Below, piece after piece: positions 8,823 to 18,115 of a stretch of DNA of 64,000 nucleotides (its first letter is position 1; each line of letters begins with the position of its first letter). The stretch comes from Opitutus sp. GAS368 (GTDB lineage Bacteria > Verrucomicrobiota > Verrucomicrobiia > Opitutales > Opitutaceae): NCBI GenBank assembly GCA_945903465.1, contig CAMDOF010000003.1:1-64000 (forward strand), given 5' to 3'. The translations under genes were made by a program, and so were the position numbers. The notes beneath the pieces are model-generated. The model had not been told where the DNA came from, did no database searches, and saw only the letters and a list, made by a program, of their open reading frames with translations.

Positions 8823-10208
8823 TCAGGGGGTGATTTTTTCCGCGAGTTCTTCGAGCGGGTAGGTGATGATCTCGGCGAGTGTGGGATGGTACCAAGGCGC
8901 CCGCAGAAGATCAAAAACCGTCGCCTTCATGGCAAGAGGGCCGCTGAACGCGTGAATAAGTTCGCCGGCATCTTTCCCAACGATTTCGGCGCCGAGGATG
9001 CGGCCGCGCGTGGGCTCGGCGATGACCTTAACGTAGCCGTAGTTTGCATCCATCAGGATCGACTTGCCGTGGTCATTGAAAGGGTAGCGGGCGATGAGGT
9101 AGGGGGCGCCGCGGGCGTCGAGCGCGCTCTCGAGTTCGCCGATGGTGGCCAGGGGCGGATCGGTGAAGACCACCGTGAGGAGGAGCGCGTAGTTGACCGG
9201 AGAAAGCTTTTTTAACTTCGCCGCGTGGCGGGCGGCGAGTTCGCCCTGTTGGATGGCAACGTGCACGATCTCAGCAGGGCCGGCGCAATCGCCCGCCGCA
9301 TAAATGTGCGGGGTGCTGGTCTGTTGCCACCGGTTCGTTACGATCTGTCCGCTGGGGCGGGTTTTGACGCCGGCGGCGGCGAGATTGAGCGGCGCGGTGT
9401 TGGGCACTCGGCCGAGGGCGTTAAAGAGACGAGCGGATTGGACGGTTTGTTTTTTTCCAGCATGGAGAAACTCGGTGGTGAAGCGCCGTGGGTGCTGGGT
9501 GATTTTCGTTAGCTGGGTCCCCGTGAAGATGATCATGCCTTCATCGCTGAGGGCTTGTTGGACCACCGCGGCGGCCTCGCGGGAGTGGTCGCTCAAAAGC
9601 TGCGGACTCCGCTGAATTAATGTTACGCGCGATCCAATCCGTTGTAAGAACTGGGCGAGTTCGCAGGCGACAATACCGCCGCCGAGGACGGTGACGCTCG
9701 GGGGGATCAAATCGAGATCGAGCACCTCGTCGCTGGTCCAAGCGGCGACAGCGGCGAGGCCGGTGATCGGGGGAACGGCGACTTGGGAACCGGTCCCGAT
9801 GAGAATGGCTTTCGCGTGGATCTTTTCACCGGAGGAAAGTTCCAACGTGTGGGGATCGAGAAAGCGCGCGTGATCGCGGATGAGATCAAAGCGGCCCGTC
9901 TGGAGCGCCTGCAGGCGGTAATCGGCAAACTCCCGGATAATCTTTTTTTTACGCGCCTGCATGGCCGCGAGGTCGGCGCGGGCGAAGGGTACTTTGAGGC
10001 CGAACGTTTTGGCTCGCTGGGCCAAGTGGAGGACATCGCTCATATAGAGCAGCGTTTTAGACGGCATGCACCCGCGGAGAATGCAGAGTCCGCCGAGTTC
10101 CTTGGCCCCGTCGATAATCGCGGACTTGAGACCGAGGGAAACTGCGGTCCGGGCGGCGTTAAAGCCGGCACTACCGCCGCCGACACAGACAAAATCGTAG
10201 GATCGCAT
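8823..10208 (-). CDS. Dihydrolipoamide-dehydrogenase-like FAD/NAD(P) disulfide oxidoreductase
   Basis: The 461-residue product belongs to the class I pyridine-nucleotide disulfide oxidoreductases. It shows an N-terminal FAD-binding GGGSAG near residues 10-15 and the redox-active pair C42-x4-C47 (GLCILRGCMPSK). A second nucleotide-binding fold (TVLGGGIVACELAQFL) sits mid-protein, and the C-terminal dimerisation domain ends with HPTLAE, supplying the catalytic His-Glu pair. Such enzymes oxidise dihydrolipoamide or reduce related disulfides or metals; the exact substrate cannot be set. No 2-oxoacid dehydrogenase genes are nearby. It starts only 15 bases after the initiating-transferase gene, so it may be the last gene of the polysaccharide operon. 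If so, it would be an odd partner for sugar-polymer genes. Confidence 0.8.
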   Translation of the reverse strand: MRSYDFVCVGGGSAGFNAARTAVSLGLKSAIIDGAKELGGLCILRGCMPSKTLLYMSDVLHLAQRAKTFGLKVPFARADLAAMQARKKKIIREFADYRLQALQTGRFDLIRDHARFLDPHTLELSSGEKIHAKAILIGTGSQVAVPPITGLAAVAAWTSDEVLDLDLIPPSVTVLGGGIVACELAQFLQRIGSRVTLIQRSPQLLSDHSREAAAVVQQALSDEGMIIFTGTQLTKITQHPRRFTTEFLHAGKKQTVQSARLFNALGRVPNTAPLNLAAAGVKTRPSGQIVTNRWQQTSTPHIYAAGDCAGPAEIVHVAIQQGELAARHAAKLKKLSPVNYALLLTVVFTDPPLATIGELESALDARGAPYLIARYPFNDHGKSILMDANYGYVKVIAEPTRGRILGAEIVGKDAGELIHAFSGPLAMKATVFDLLRAPWYHPTLAEIITYPLEELAEKITP

Positions 10209-10223
10209 AGAGGATCGAGCGGG

Positions 10224-11597
10224 TTACCGGCCTTTGGCGAAAAGCATGACGTGGATCGTTTTTAAAATAATGGTGGCGTCGAGTTTGAAGGAAAGATGGC
10301 GGATATAAAAGAGGTCATATTCTAGTTTCCGGATGGTGTCGGCGCTGCTGCTACCGTAGGGATAGTTTACTTGGGCCCAGCCGGTGATGCCAGGTTTGAC
10401 GAAGTGACGGAAGTGGTAGCAGGGGATTTTTTTTTCGTAACCTTCGACCAGGCGATCCCACTCGGCGCGGGGGCCAATCAGGCTCATATCGCCAATGAAG
10501 ACGTTCCACATTTGAGGAAATTCATCGACGCGGGTGGCGCGCAAAATTTTACCCACGCGCGTCACGCGCTCGTCGTTCGGTTGAGTATAGAGCGCCGTGC
10601 TGGCGCTGGGGCGCATCGTGCGGAGCTTGCAAATGCGAAAGGGCGCTTGATTTTTTCCGATTCGCGTTTGGGTGAAGAAGACCGGTCCGCGACTCTCGAC
10701 CCAAATGGCGAGGCCGGCGAGGGCGAGCACGGGGGCCGTGAGCAACATCCCGAGGGTTGCGAGCACGATATCGATGGTGCGTTTGATCCGTTCAAAAACG
10801 GGTTCACGCGCGATCCGAAATCCATCCTGAAAAAGCCAGATCTGGTTGAGCCGATAAATCGGCACCTTGCGCCAATAGACCTCGTGAAAAAGCTCCAAGG
10901 TATAGGTGGGAATTCCAGAAAAATAGAGTTTAACGAGTTTTTGGGTGACTGCCGGTGTAAGCTCTTTGGGGGTTTCGCGGAGCACGATCGCCTCGACCGA
11001 CCGATGGGACGTCTCGATCTCCTGAAGAACGCTTTGCAAGGTGGCGAGAGCCGGAGCGTCGACTCCAGCAATCGGCGGGTGCGTCTCGGGAGATGAGCTA
11101 CAGAAAATGACGGGTTGGTTAAACCGGCATTGTTGGCATTCGATTTTGAAAAGTTCGCGGCTGACCGCATCGCCGACGAAAACCACCCACTGCTCACCAC
11201 GAAATCGAAGATTTCTGAGGTAGAATAGGCGGCGGTAGGCGACGGTTAGCGGCAGGAGTAAAACGAAACTGATGACAATTACCGAGCGACTCGATTGCAG
11301 GGCGAACGGGGATGTGATGATTCCGTAGGTGAGGAGCAGTACCCCGATCATGACGGCGAGGAGCGCGATCATGTGCTGGCTGGCGTAGTTGACGCTGATC
11401 ATGTCCGTCCGCGGGTTATAGCCGTCGATCAGGGTGAGGCCGATAATTATGGCGAGAATGGGCACGATGAGTGCGGCGAAGGTTAACTCATCATGGATCG
11501 GCAGGCCGCGGAGAAATGCGACGAAAGTGAAGACAATGACTGTGGCGATGATGTCGAGGAAGAGCAGCGCGAGAGTGATGAAACGGTGGCGGTTCAT
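10224..11597 (-). CDS. Undecaprenyl-phosphate sugar-phosphate transferase (WbaP/WcaJ type)
   Basis: The 457-residue product should start the polysaccharide by moving a hexose-1-phosphate onto undecaprenyl phosphate at the inner membrane. It has four or so N-terminal membrane helices (residues 1-140), a central soluble Rossmann-like region, one more helix near 280, and the conserved catalytic bacterial-transferase domain at the C-terminus. That domain shows RICKLRTM, RVDEFPQMWNVFIGDMSLIG and KPGITGWAQVNY. The ATG at 11597 is set by a 4-nt ATGA overlap with the preceding glycosyltransferase and by the hydrophobic segment right after it. It is the only initiating enzyme in the cluster. The sugar it uses cannot be read from the sequence. 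Confidence 0.92.
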   Translation of the reverse strand: MNRHRFITLALLFLDIIATVIVFTFVAFLRGLPIHDELTFAALIVPILAIIIGLTLIDGYNPRTDMISVNYASQHMIALLAVMIGVLLLTYGIITSPFALQSSRSVIVISFVLLLPLTVAYRRLFYLRNLRFRGEQWVVFVGDAVSRELFKIECQQCRFNQPVIFCSSSPETHPPIAGVDAPALATLQSVLQEIETSHRSVEAIVLRETPKELTPAVTQKLVKLYFSGIPTYTLELFHEVYWRKVPIYRLNQIWLFQDGFRIAREPVFERIKRTIDIVLATLGMLLTAPVLALAGLAIWVESRGPVFFTQTRIGKNQAPFRICKLRTMRPSASTALYTQPNDERVTRVGKILRATRVDEFPQMWNVFIGDMSLIGPRAEWDRLVEGYEKKIPCYHFRHFVKPGITGWAQVNYPYGSSSADTIRKLEYDLFYIRHLSFKLDATIILKTIHVMLFAKGR

Positions 11598-12823
11598 GGC
11601 TGGAGAGGCGGGCTTGTAAATGGCGTTGTCGGCGGGTGCGCGCCGAGGGAGCGCAGCCGCGCATCCCACTGGCTCGCGGCGTCTGCGAAAGTGTGCCGGG
11701 CGTGGAAACGCGCAGCGGCGGTGCCCCCCGCTGCTCTCAGGGAGGCATCGGTCGCGAGACTTCGGATCAGGGCGACCAGACGGGCGGGCTCGGCCGGATC
11801 GACGCTCCAACCGATACCGTGCTGGTTGATCAACCCAGCGATTTCACAGTCCTGCGGCCCGATAAATATCAGAGGCCGGGCGACGGCGCAGATGCCATAG
11901 AGTTTACTGGGAAAAACGAGATGCTCGCAGCCGCGGCGTAGCGTGACGAGGTGAACGTCGCCGACGCCCAAAGCCGTGCCTAATCGTGCCCGGGATTGCG
12001 CGGGTAGGAAAGTGACGCGGGTGAGTCCGCGCCCGCGGGCTTCCGCTTCCAAAGCGGAGTGCTGGGCGCCGGTGCCGATAAAAACAAAGGCAATCTCCGG
12101 TTCGTCGCGCAAGGTGGTGGCGAGAGCAATCACCGAGGCTAAGTCGTGGACCCGACCGAAATTCCCGGAGTAAGCGACGACCATTGCCTGGCCGAGGCCC
12201 CATTCCTCCCGCAGAGCGGCGAGGGCCGCGGCAGGTGCTGGCGCGAGACCGACTGGCGCCCAATTGGGAATGACGCTGATGGCGGTGTGAGGAACGCCCG
12301 CCGCGGCGATGACGGCAGCCATTTCTTCGCCCAAGGTGACGCAGTGATCGGCGGCGGCCCAAGCGGCGTTGCGCCACGGCCGGGTGATCCGCAACCAGCG
12401 GTGAGCAGTCAGTTCGATCGCAAGTTCTGGATAGATGTCTTGGATCCAGTGGATGAGCCGAGCTCCGCGGGCGCCGGCGATCCACGCTGCGCCGATGCCG
12501 AACAAGGGAGGATCGGTGAGGGCGATGATGATCGACTGGCGGCGCGTCAGCCGGAAGAGCCGCCAGAGCGCACCGAGGTAAAATGTGAAAAAGTCGCACG
12601 CCTTGCCTAAAGCGCCCCGTTGCTGATGACGGGTTCCGCGCACGCGAGAGATCTGGACGCGATGCCTTGTGGCGGTGAGGGGAATGGCGGGCGGGCCGGG
12701 GTGACTAGTGATGACGTGAACCTCGTGGCCTTGGGCGGCGAGATGCTCCGCGAGATCAGTGAGCAGTTGGCTCGTGGCGGGAGTTTCCGGCCAGTAAAAG
12801 CGATTGACGAAGATAAGCCGCAT
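11594..12823 (-). CDS. Glycosyltransferase family 4, WbuB-like
   Basis: This 409-residue GT-B enzyme opens with MRLIFVNRFYWPETPATSQL, typical of WbuB-like retaining glycosyltransferases of O-antigen and colanic-acid clusters. The C-terminal half carries the donor-binding region with VVAYSGNFGRVHD and FIGTGAQ. It should transfer one sugar from a nucleotide donor to the growing lipid-linked chain on the cytoplasmic side. It overlaps the initiating transferase by 4 nt (ATGA) and follows a GT2 gene after 9 bases, so all three are probably translated from one message. Its place beside the initiating enzyme suggests, without proving, that it adds the second or third sugar. Confidence 0.88.
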   Translation of the reverse strand: MRLIFVNRFYWPETPATSQLLTDLAEHLAAQGHEVHVITSHPGPPAIPLTATRHRVQISRVRGTRHQQRGALGKACDFFTFYLGALWRLFRLTRRQSIIIALTDPPLFGIGAAWIAGARGARLIHWIQDIYPELAIELTAHRWLRITRPWRNAAWAAADHCVTLGEEMAAVIAAAGVPHTAISVIPNWAPVGLAPAPAAALAALREEWGLGQAMVVAYSGNFGRVHDLASVIALATTLRDEPEIAFVFIGTGAQHSALEAEARGRGLTRVTFLPAQSRARLGTALGVGDVHLVTLRRGCEHLVFPSKLYGICAVARPLIFIGPQDCEIAGLINQHGIGWSVDPAEPARLVALIRSLATDASLRAAGGTAAARFHARHTFADAASQWDARLRSLGAHPPTTPFTSPPLQP

Positions 12824-12832
12824 GGGACCGGC

Positions 12833-13648
12833 CTAGCGGCGGAGGGCGCGCATTTCCTCTTGGGAAAAGTGCTCATAACGCGCGAGCAGTCGACAGTACT
12901 GCCAACCCGCCGCGCCCTCGAGAAACCCGCCGCGTAGCAGGTATTGATAGACGAGCCGAAGTGCCGGCCGAAAAGGGAGTTGATAACTGAGATGTTTTAG
13001 CGCGCGCCGGCGATGAAGGGCATTTCGAGAGAAAAGATCAGACCCGGAGATGGTCCCTTGAACGGCTTGATGGTGCCGCGCCTCGATGCGCGCGTAGCGA
13101 CGATGTTTTTCGAGCCACGCGGTTTCCCCATCGGCTGAGAGATCGTGGAGATAGTGCGCGTCGAGATAGGCCATCCGCATGGCTGGAGCCTCGCGCTGTC
13201 CGTGGCCGACTTCGACGAATTCAAATTGAGGTGCGCGCACGAAACGCGCCTGCCATGCGGGGAAATCGGTGCAGCGGGGAATCCAGCGGCCGTGCCAGAG
13301 CATTTTAGGGGCGGTGTAGTAACCATCCAGATCGCGGCGAGCCGCCGCCGCACGGCAAGCGCGCTCGAGCTCGGGTGTCAGCTGTTCATCGGCGTCGAGG
13401 TGAAAGACCCAAGGATGGCGAAAAGCGAGCGTGCGTTGCGCGTGGTTGCGCTGGGCGGCGAAGGATTCGAAACGGTGCTGGTAGACGCGCGCGCCCGCGT
13501 GCTCGGCCATGGCGACGGTGCGATCGGTCGAACCTGAATCCAGCACCACGATATCGTCGGAGCCTTTGATCGACGCGAGGCACGGGAGGAGATTGCGCTC
13601 CTCGTTGAGGGTTAAAATAAGGACAGAAAACACAGGTAAGAAAACCAA
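12833..13648 (-). CDS. Glycosyltransferase family 2, WaaE/KdtX-like
   Basis: The 271-residue product is a GT-A enzyme. It has the N-terminal nucleotide-binding strand FSVLILTLNEERNLLPCL, followed by DIVVLDSGSTDRTV and the metal-binding HLDADEQLTPEL. This pattern fits the WaaE/KdtX subgroup, which includes glucosyltransferases acting on LPS core. The chosen TTG at 13648 follows GGGAG by 4 bases. A GTG at 13633 is a possible alternative that would remove five residues. It sits 9 bases from the downstream GT4 gene and 23 bases after the ligase-like gene. Confidence 0.85.
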   Translation of the reverse strand: MVFLPVFSVLILTLNEERNLLPCLASIKGSDDIVVLDSGSTDRTVAMAEHAGARVYQHRFESFAAQRNHAQRTLAFRHPWVFHLDADEQLTPELERACRAAAARRDLDGYYTAPKMLWHGRWIPRCTDFPAWQARFVRAPQFEFVEVGHGQREAPAMRMAYLDAHYLHDLSADGETAWLEKHRRYARIEARHHQAVQGTISGSDLFSRNALHRRRALKHLSYQLPFRPALRLVYQYLLRGGFLEGAAGWQYCRLLARYEHFSQEEMRALRR

Positions 13649-13671
13649 GGGGCTCCCGCGGTGGCCTGAGA

Positions 13672-15213
13672 TCAGGCGTCCGCGGTGACGGCGGGCGGAT
13701 CCTCGAGGTGGCGAGGCGAGGCGCCGGTATCATGGAGTCGGGCGTAGTGCACGGCGCAGAAAAAGCAGAACCACCACGAGAGGACGACCGCGACGTTGCC
13801 AAACGGGAATTCCACCATCGCGTAAAACAGCAGGAGCAGGCAGCTGCCGAGAAGATAGAGGGTGAAGCGATTGCGGACCAGGGAACGCCGCAGCTGCCAC
13901 AAAGGAGTGAGGGCGCAGAGGACGAGTAACGTGGTGCCGGCGAAGCCATGCTCAGCGAGGGCCTGCAGCCAATCATTGTGGGCGTCGTGGTAGAAAACGG
14001 GGAGGCGATCCGCGCGAGATTCGCGGGTGTTAAAAAGCGTAAAGACATGCGGGAAAGAGGCCATCCCCCAGCCAAACCACGGTTTTTCCTGAGCCATCCG
14101 CCACGTGTTGTGATAGAGCAGCGCGCGATCGCCGATGCCGCCGATCGCCTGCATCTCAACAAATTGCTCCTGGGATTTAGAGAACCGGGCGACGACCACA
14201 TCCTTGGCGACGAACCACGTTGAGCCGCCCGCGACGATAAGAGCGGCGCCGATGCCGATGCTGGGCAGAAAAATGGATTCTCGGGACTGGCGCCGCGCGC
14301 GGATGAAGCGACTAAGGGCGTGGGTCAGCGCGACGAGGAGAAAAAGGCTGGCGAGCAGCGTCGTTGAGCGGGATCCGCTCAGTGGCAGGGTGATGGCGAG
14401 CAGCAGGATGACAACGAGCCCGGCGAACGCGGGGGTGTGAAAGAAGTCGCGGGCGTCACTGCGGTGTCGGTAGTGCCACGTTAAGCCGATGCCCGCGGCC
14501 AGCATGAGCAAAATGAAGGATCCCCAGTGGTTATGGTAAACAAAGGAAGCGAAAAAATAGCTTTGAGAGGTCGGCACGGCATCGAAATAAATTCCGGTGG
14601 CGTGGCCCAGTTTCTGGACGGTGCCGAAGATGGCGAGGAGGGCAGCGTTGGTGACGGCGAGCAGAAGAAGGTGACGGAGGGTGCGGCGTTGACGGATAAC
14701 GAATGCGATATTGAAGCAGGAAAGCCAAAGGCCATCAAAAAGCCAGAGAGCCTGGAGGCCGAGCTGGGGACGAGCGGAACTGGGGAGACTGCTCTTCGCG
14801 CCTTGGTGGATCAGCAAAATGGAGCCATCGGAGATCACCTCGCGAAAGCTCGCGTTACTGCAACCGAGAAGGACGAAGGCGTTGAAAGCGATGATCGGTA
14901 GCAGCCAGCCGATCGGCCCGCGCCGGCCATCCGCCAAGGGACGTTTGCTGCGTTGGGCGGCGAGCGTGATCACGAGGCTGAGGCTAGCCCAAATCGATAT
15001 CACGAGTTGGGCGTTATCGGATTGGCCGCCGAAGGCCCACGTCGTTCCGACCAAGAGGAAACCGACGTGCGCGCACGTCACCCGCTCCATCGGCCGGAGC
15101 GGCTGGGGGGCACCCCGGAGGTTGCGCTCATCGGGCCAGACGTATTCGGATTCCGGTGACATTGAGCGATCCGCGCTGGGTGGAGGCAGGTGTTGGGAAT
15201 GGTTACCGTCCAT
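13672..15213 (-). CDS. O-antigen ligase / Wzy-like polymerase
   Basis: A membrane protein of 513 residues with about eleven predicted helices. The C-terminal half has the Wzy_C (PF04932-like) pattern: NTWRMAQEKPWFGWGMASF followed by a large loop with HNDWLQALAEHGFAG, in which the His is typical of O-antigen ligases. Such proteins move or polymerise lipid-linked glycans on the periplasmic face. The ATG at 15213 overlaps the upstream GT4 stop; ATG at 15162 is an alternative. The N-terminal 45 residues before the first helix are hydrophilic, so either start is possible. Ligase and polymerase cannot be told apart by sequence alone. Confidence 0.82.
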   Translation of the reverse strand: MDGNHSQHLPPPSADRSMSPESEYVWPDERNLRGAPQPLRPMERVTCAHVGFLLVGTTWAFGGQSDNAQLVISIWASLSLVITLAAQRSKRPLADGRRGPIGWLLPIIAFNAFVLLGCSNASFREVISDGSILLIHQGAKSSLPSSARPQLGLQALWLFDGLWLSCFNIAFVIRQRRTLRHLLLLAVTNAALLAIFGTVQKLGHATGIYFDAVPTSQSYFFASFVYHNHWGSFILLMLAAGIGLTWHYRHRSDARDFFHTPAFAGLVVILLLAITLPLSGSRSTTLLASLFLLVALTHALSRFIRARRQSRESIFLPSIGIGAALIVAGGSTWFVAKDVVVARFSKSQEQFVEMQAIGGIGDRALLYHNTWRMAQEKPWFGWGMASFPHVFTLFNTRESRADRLPVFYHDAHNDWLQALAEHGFAGTTLLVLCALTPLWQLRRSLVRNRFTLYLLGSCLLLLFYAMVEFPFGNVAVVLSWWFCFFCAVHYARLHDTGASPRHLEDPPAVTADA

Positions 15214-16339
15214 CAGCGTGGAGGTGGAGGTCCTCGTAAAACGTGGTGAGCAGGCGGGCGGAGCGGTCCCACGAGAAATTTTCAGCCACCCAAGACTGGG
15301 CGTGCGCCCCACGCTGGGTGAGTTGCGTTCGACTCTCGGCGGTGGCGGCTTTCAAGGCGTTGCGATACTCAGCCCAAGGCACGCACCACCCCAAGCCGAG
15401 GCGGGCAACCTCAGACCAAGGCGTGGTATCGGTGACGAGTACCGGGACGCGGTGAGCCATGGCCTCGGCGATAACCAGGCCGAAGTTTTCGTTATGGGAA
15501 GGCAGGAGGAAAAGCGTCGCGACGGCGTAAGGTGCCGGCTGGCCGAGGCCGGAGAAAGCGGCGACGTGAGTACGACCGGGTAGCTGGCGGGCGTATGCTT
15601 CGAGTGAGGCGGGCGTATCCTCTTGGGGGATACCGACCAACAGGAGGAGCCAATCTTCGGGACCGTGGCGGCACCAGAGGTCAATGAGTTCGCGGGCACG
15701 CTTCTTGGCGTGAAACCGTGAGTAGAAAAGGGCGACGGGGCGCTTTTTTGATTCCGGACACACCGCGTGCCAGTGAGCGGCCGCGTTGTCCTGCGCGGCG
15801 GGCAGGGGTAGGTTGACGGCGTTGGGCGCGACGCAGATGGGCTGGGGAAACCCCAAGTCGCGAATTTCCTTGGCCTCCGCGGTGCTGGTGGCGTGCCAGC
15901 CGGCGGCGGCGGCGAGTGCGCCGGGATGCACGTAGCGGCTGGCGAATTTTTTTCTCCAAGAGCGGTGTTGCCAAGCCCATGCACTCATCATGCCGCGAGG
16001 GGAAATGATCAAAGGGCGGCGCTGGGCGACGGCGCGCTGGTGCGCGTAGTGAAGCGTGCGCAGCCACAAGGAGTGATGGTGAATAATATCAGCGTCAGTG
16101 GCGGCGAGTGCGCGGCGCAGTCCGCGCGATGGGCAGAAGCGGTGGGGCCAGCCGCGTGGGTAGATGGCGGTGCGGAGCCGACCGGCGGAGGTTACCGCAA
16201 GGTCTTTGACCTGAGTGGCGGTGGCGAGGAGATCCACCTGGTGACCGTTTTGAGCGAGGGCGTGACCGAGGGCGCGAACGGATTGGGAGGGTCCACCGTA
16301 GCGCTCTTCCAGGCTTGGCACGATGTGGCAGAGCCTCAT
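15203..16339 (-). CDS. Glycosyltransferase family 4
   Basis: This 378-residue GT-B enzyme starts with MRLCHIVPSLEERYGGPSQS, the glycine-rich acceptor loop of GT4 enzymes. The C-terminal donor-binding part includes VALFYSRFHAKKRARELIDL and the nucleotide-sugar motif SHNENFGLVIAEAMAH, with the conserved E-x7-E pattern. It is probably a retaining sugar transferase of the polysaccharide pathway. The ATG at 16339 forms a 4-nt ATGA overlap with the upstream acetyltransferase. The donor and acceptor are unknown. Confidence 0.88.
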   Translation of the reverse strand: MRLCHIVPSLEERYGGPSQSVRALGHALAQNGHQVDLLATATQVKDLAVTSAGRLRTAIYPRGWPHRFCPSRGLRRALAATDADIIHHHSLWLRTLHYAHQRAVAQRRPLIISPRGMMSAWAWQHRSWRKKFASRYVHPGALAAAAGWHATSTAEAKEIRDLGFPQPICVAPNAVNLPLPAAQDNAAAHWHAVCPESKKRPVALFYSRFHAKKRARELIDLWCRHGPEDWLLLLVGIPQEDTPASLEAYARQLPGRTHVAAFSGLGQPAPYAVATLFLLPSHNENFGLVIAEAMAHRVPVLVTDTTPWSEVARLGLGWCVPWAEYRNALKAATAESRTQLTQRGAHAQSWVAENFSWDRSARLLTTFYEDLHLHADGR

Positions 16340-16905
16340 GGGAGGCGTGGCTCCGTTCGGTCTTTGATGGGACGACACGGCTGGCCGACGCAAACTTGGC
16401 GAGGCGGCAAGCTCTTGACGACGACCGAGCGGGCGCCGACCACGCAGAGTTCGCCCACGCTCACGCCCGGGCCGACAAAAACATCGGCGGCGAGCCAGGC
16501 GTTCTCGCCGATGACAATGGGTTGGGCGATCAGCGGCATATCCCACCGCGTGAAATCGTGAGTGCCGGCGCAGAGATGGCAATTTTGGCTGAGATTCGCG
16601 CCGCGGTGAAGGGTGATGGGAGCGAGGTTGTACAGGGTAACGCGGGGCCCCACCATCGAGCGGGGCGCGAGGGATAGTTTCCACGGGAAAGTGACGCGCG
16701 CGGTGGGAAAAATGACGACCTTGGTGGGTTCGGGGATCTGGGCGCCAAAAAGGCGGAGGAGGCGGGCGCGAAAGGCATGGCAGGGCCGTGGGCTGAAGCG
16801 AAAAAGCGTGGCCTGCACGGCGGACCACGCGAGGCGCCGCACCTGCTCGGCCCGCGTGTAAGGGGAGCGGGGATTTTGACCGATATAAGGAGATTCCGAA
16901 TCCAT
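16336..16905 (-). CDS. Hexapeptide-repeat O-acetyltransferase, WcaF-like
   Basis: The 189-residue product has an N-terminal segment ending in VTFPWKLSLAPRSMVGPRVT and then left-handed beta-helix hexapeptide repeats (ITLHRGANLSQNCHLCAGTH, PIVIGENAWLAADVFVGPGV). The His in CAGTHDF matches the catalytic base of WcaF/maltose O-acetyltransferase-type enzymes. It should transfer an acetyl group from acetyl-CoA to a sugar hydroxyl of the polymer or its precursor. It overlaps the downstream GT4 by 4 nt and lies 43 bases after the preceding GT4. The ATG at 16905 follows AAGGAGAT-like sequence poorly, so the start is moderately certain. Confidence 0.85.
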   Translation of the reverse strand: MDSESPYIGQNPRSPYTRAEQVRRLAWSAVQATLFRFSPRPCHAFRARLLRLFGAQIPEPTKVVIFPTARVTFPWKLSLAPRSMVGPRVTLYNLAPITLHRGANLSQNCHLCAGTHDFTRWDMPLIAQPIVIGENAWLAADVFVGPGVSVGELCVVGARSVVVKSLPPRQVCVGQPCRPIKDRTEPRLP

Positions 16906-16948
16906 TAAAATGAGCCGAAGTGGCGCGGTGCGATCAGGAGAGGCGGTC

Positions 16949-18115
16949 TCATGAGGTGCGCGGAGGCGTCGGTGCGGGCAAAAGTGCGGCGAGTTGCTCG
17001 AGAAGGCGAGCTGCCACCTCAGGGTAGTCGAAAGGGCGGACGTGCGCACGGGCGCGGGCCGCGAGGCGCTGGCGGCGCGGGGCGTCGGCGAGGAGCTGGC
17101 CGAGCGCGTCGGCGAGGTCTTTTTCAGGGTGGGGCGAGCGGTGGTCGAAGACGAGACCGGTTTCGTCTTCGCGGATGAGCTCGGCGAAGCACGCGATTTT
17201 AGAAACGACCGGAACGCACCCCGCGGCCATGGCCTCGGCGACCGCGACGCCGAAGGTCTCACCCTGTTCGGCCAAGCTGGGGTAGCAGAAAATATCGATG
17301 GTGCCGTAAATCTGAGCGAGACGGGATGGATCGTATTCGGGCGGGGTGATCTCAAGGCGATCGCCGAAGTCGGCAGCGTGGGCTTCACAGAGCGGCTTCA
17401 GCCAAGTTTCGCCACCGCCGCCAGCAGGGACGGCGACGGGGCCGACGAGGCGCAGGCGCCATGGTGGTAAGTCTGCACGGGCGAGGAGTTGGCGAGCGGC
17501 GGACAGCAGCAGGCCGATCCCTTTTTCGGGATGCAGCCGACCGATATAACCGATCACGATTGGGGTGGCGGGTCGGGCGGCCGCCGCGACGGCGGCGGCA
17601 TGCAGGGACCAATTCAGTGGCAGGGGGAAGGCGATGATCCGATCGCCGAGACGGGGGTTTTCGGACAGGATGCGTTGGGTGACGGCTGAGCTCAGCGACA
17701 GCAGCCGATGCACGTGACCGTACAGCCGTGTCTGGCCCTTGGGCAGGCGGGCGATGACGGCAACGACGCGCCCGGCCGAGGGTTTGAGGCGATGGAGCCA
17801 GACGGGGAGGGCGACGGTGTTGGTGATGACGATGTCGGCCTTGGGCAAAGCGCGGGTGACGCGGACACCCCAGATAAAATCGAGGAAAAGGTTCAGCGGT
17901 AGGTAGCGGGTGTGGTTGGCGCCGAGGAGGCGGAGGTGATGGACTCCGGCAAGAGTTTCGGAGGTGGGCGAGCCCGGCCAGTGGCGGGAGATGAAGGTGA
18001 TCTGGTGACCCGCGTCGGCGAAGAGTTTCGCGAGGTGGTGCCACGTTTTTTCCATGGCCCCGCCTTGGACGGGTGGCACGGGGAGGAGAAAGCCTGCGAC
18101 GATCGTGATTTTCAC
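16949..18115 (-). CDS. Glycosyltransferase family 4
   Basis: A 388-residue GT-B enzyme. The N-terminus (VKITIVAGFLLPVPPVQGGA) holds the Gly-rich acceptor loop. The C-terminus has VIGYIGRLHPEKGIGLLL and CYPSLAEQGETFGVAVAEAM, standard donor-binding elements of retaining GT4 enzymes. The start is a GTG at 18115, fixed by a 4-nt GTGA overlap with the upstream GT4 stop and by the position of the first beta strand. It is one of seven GT4 domains in the cluster. Its donor sugar cannot be assigned. Confidence 0.87.
   Translation of the reverse strand: MKITIVAGFLLPVPPVQGGAMEKTWHHLAKLFADAGHQITFISRHWPGSPTSETLAGVHHLRLLGANHTRYLPLNLFLDFIWGVRVTRALPKADIVITNTVALPVWLHRLKPSAGRVVAVIARLPKGQTRLYGHVHRLLSLSSAVTQRILSENPRLGDRIIAFPLPLNWSLHAAAVAAAARPATPIVIGYIGRLHPEKGIGLLLSAARQLLARADLPPWRLRLVGPVAVPAGGGGETWLKPLCEAHAADFGDRLEITPPEYDPSRLAQIYGTIDIFCYPSLAEQGETFGVAVAEAMAAGCVPVVSKIACFAELIREDETGLVFDHRSPHPEKDLADALGQLLADAPRRQRLAARARAHVRPFDYPEVAARLLEQLAALLPAPTPPRTS

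Noticed and set aside
11598-11810. Upstream extension of the initiating transferase to 11810
   Set aside because: Lies inside the preceding GT4 coding sequence and lacks domain character; the ATGA overlap start at 11597 leads directly into the first membrane helix.
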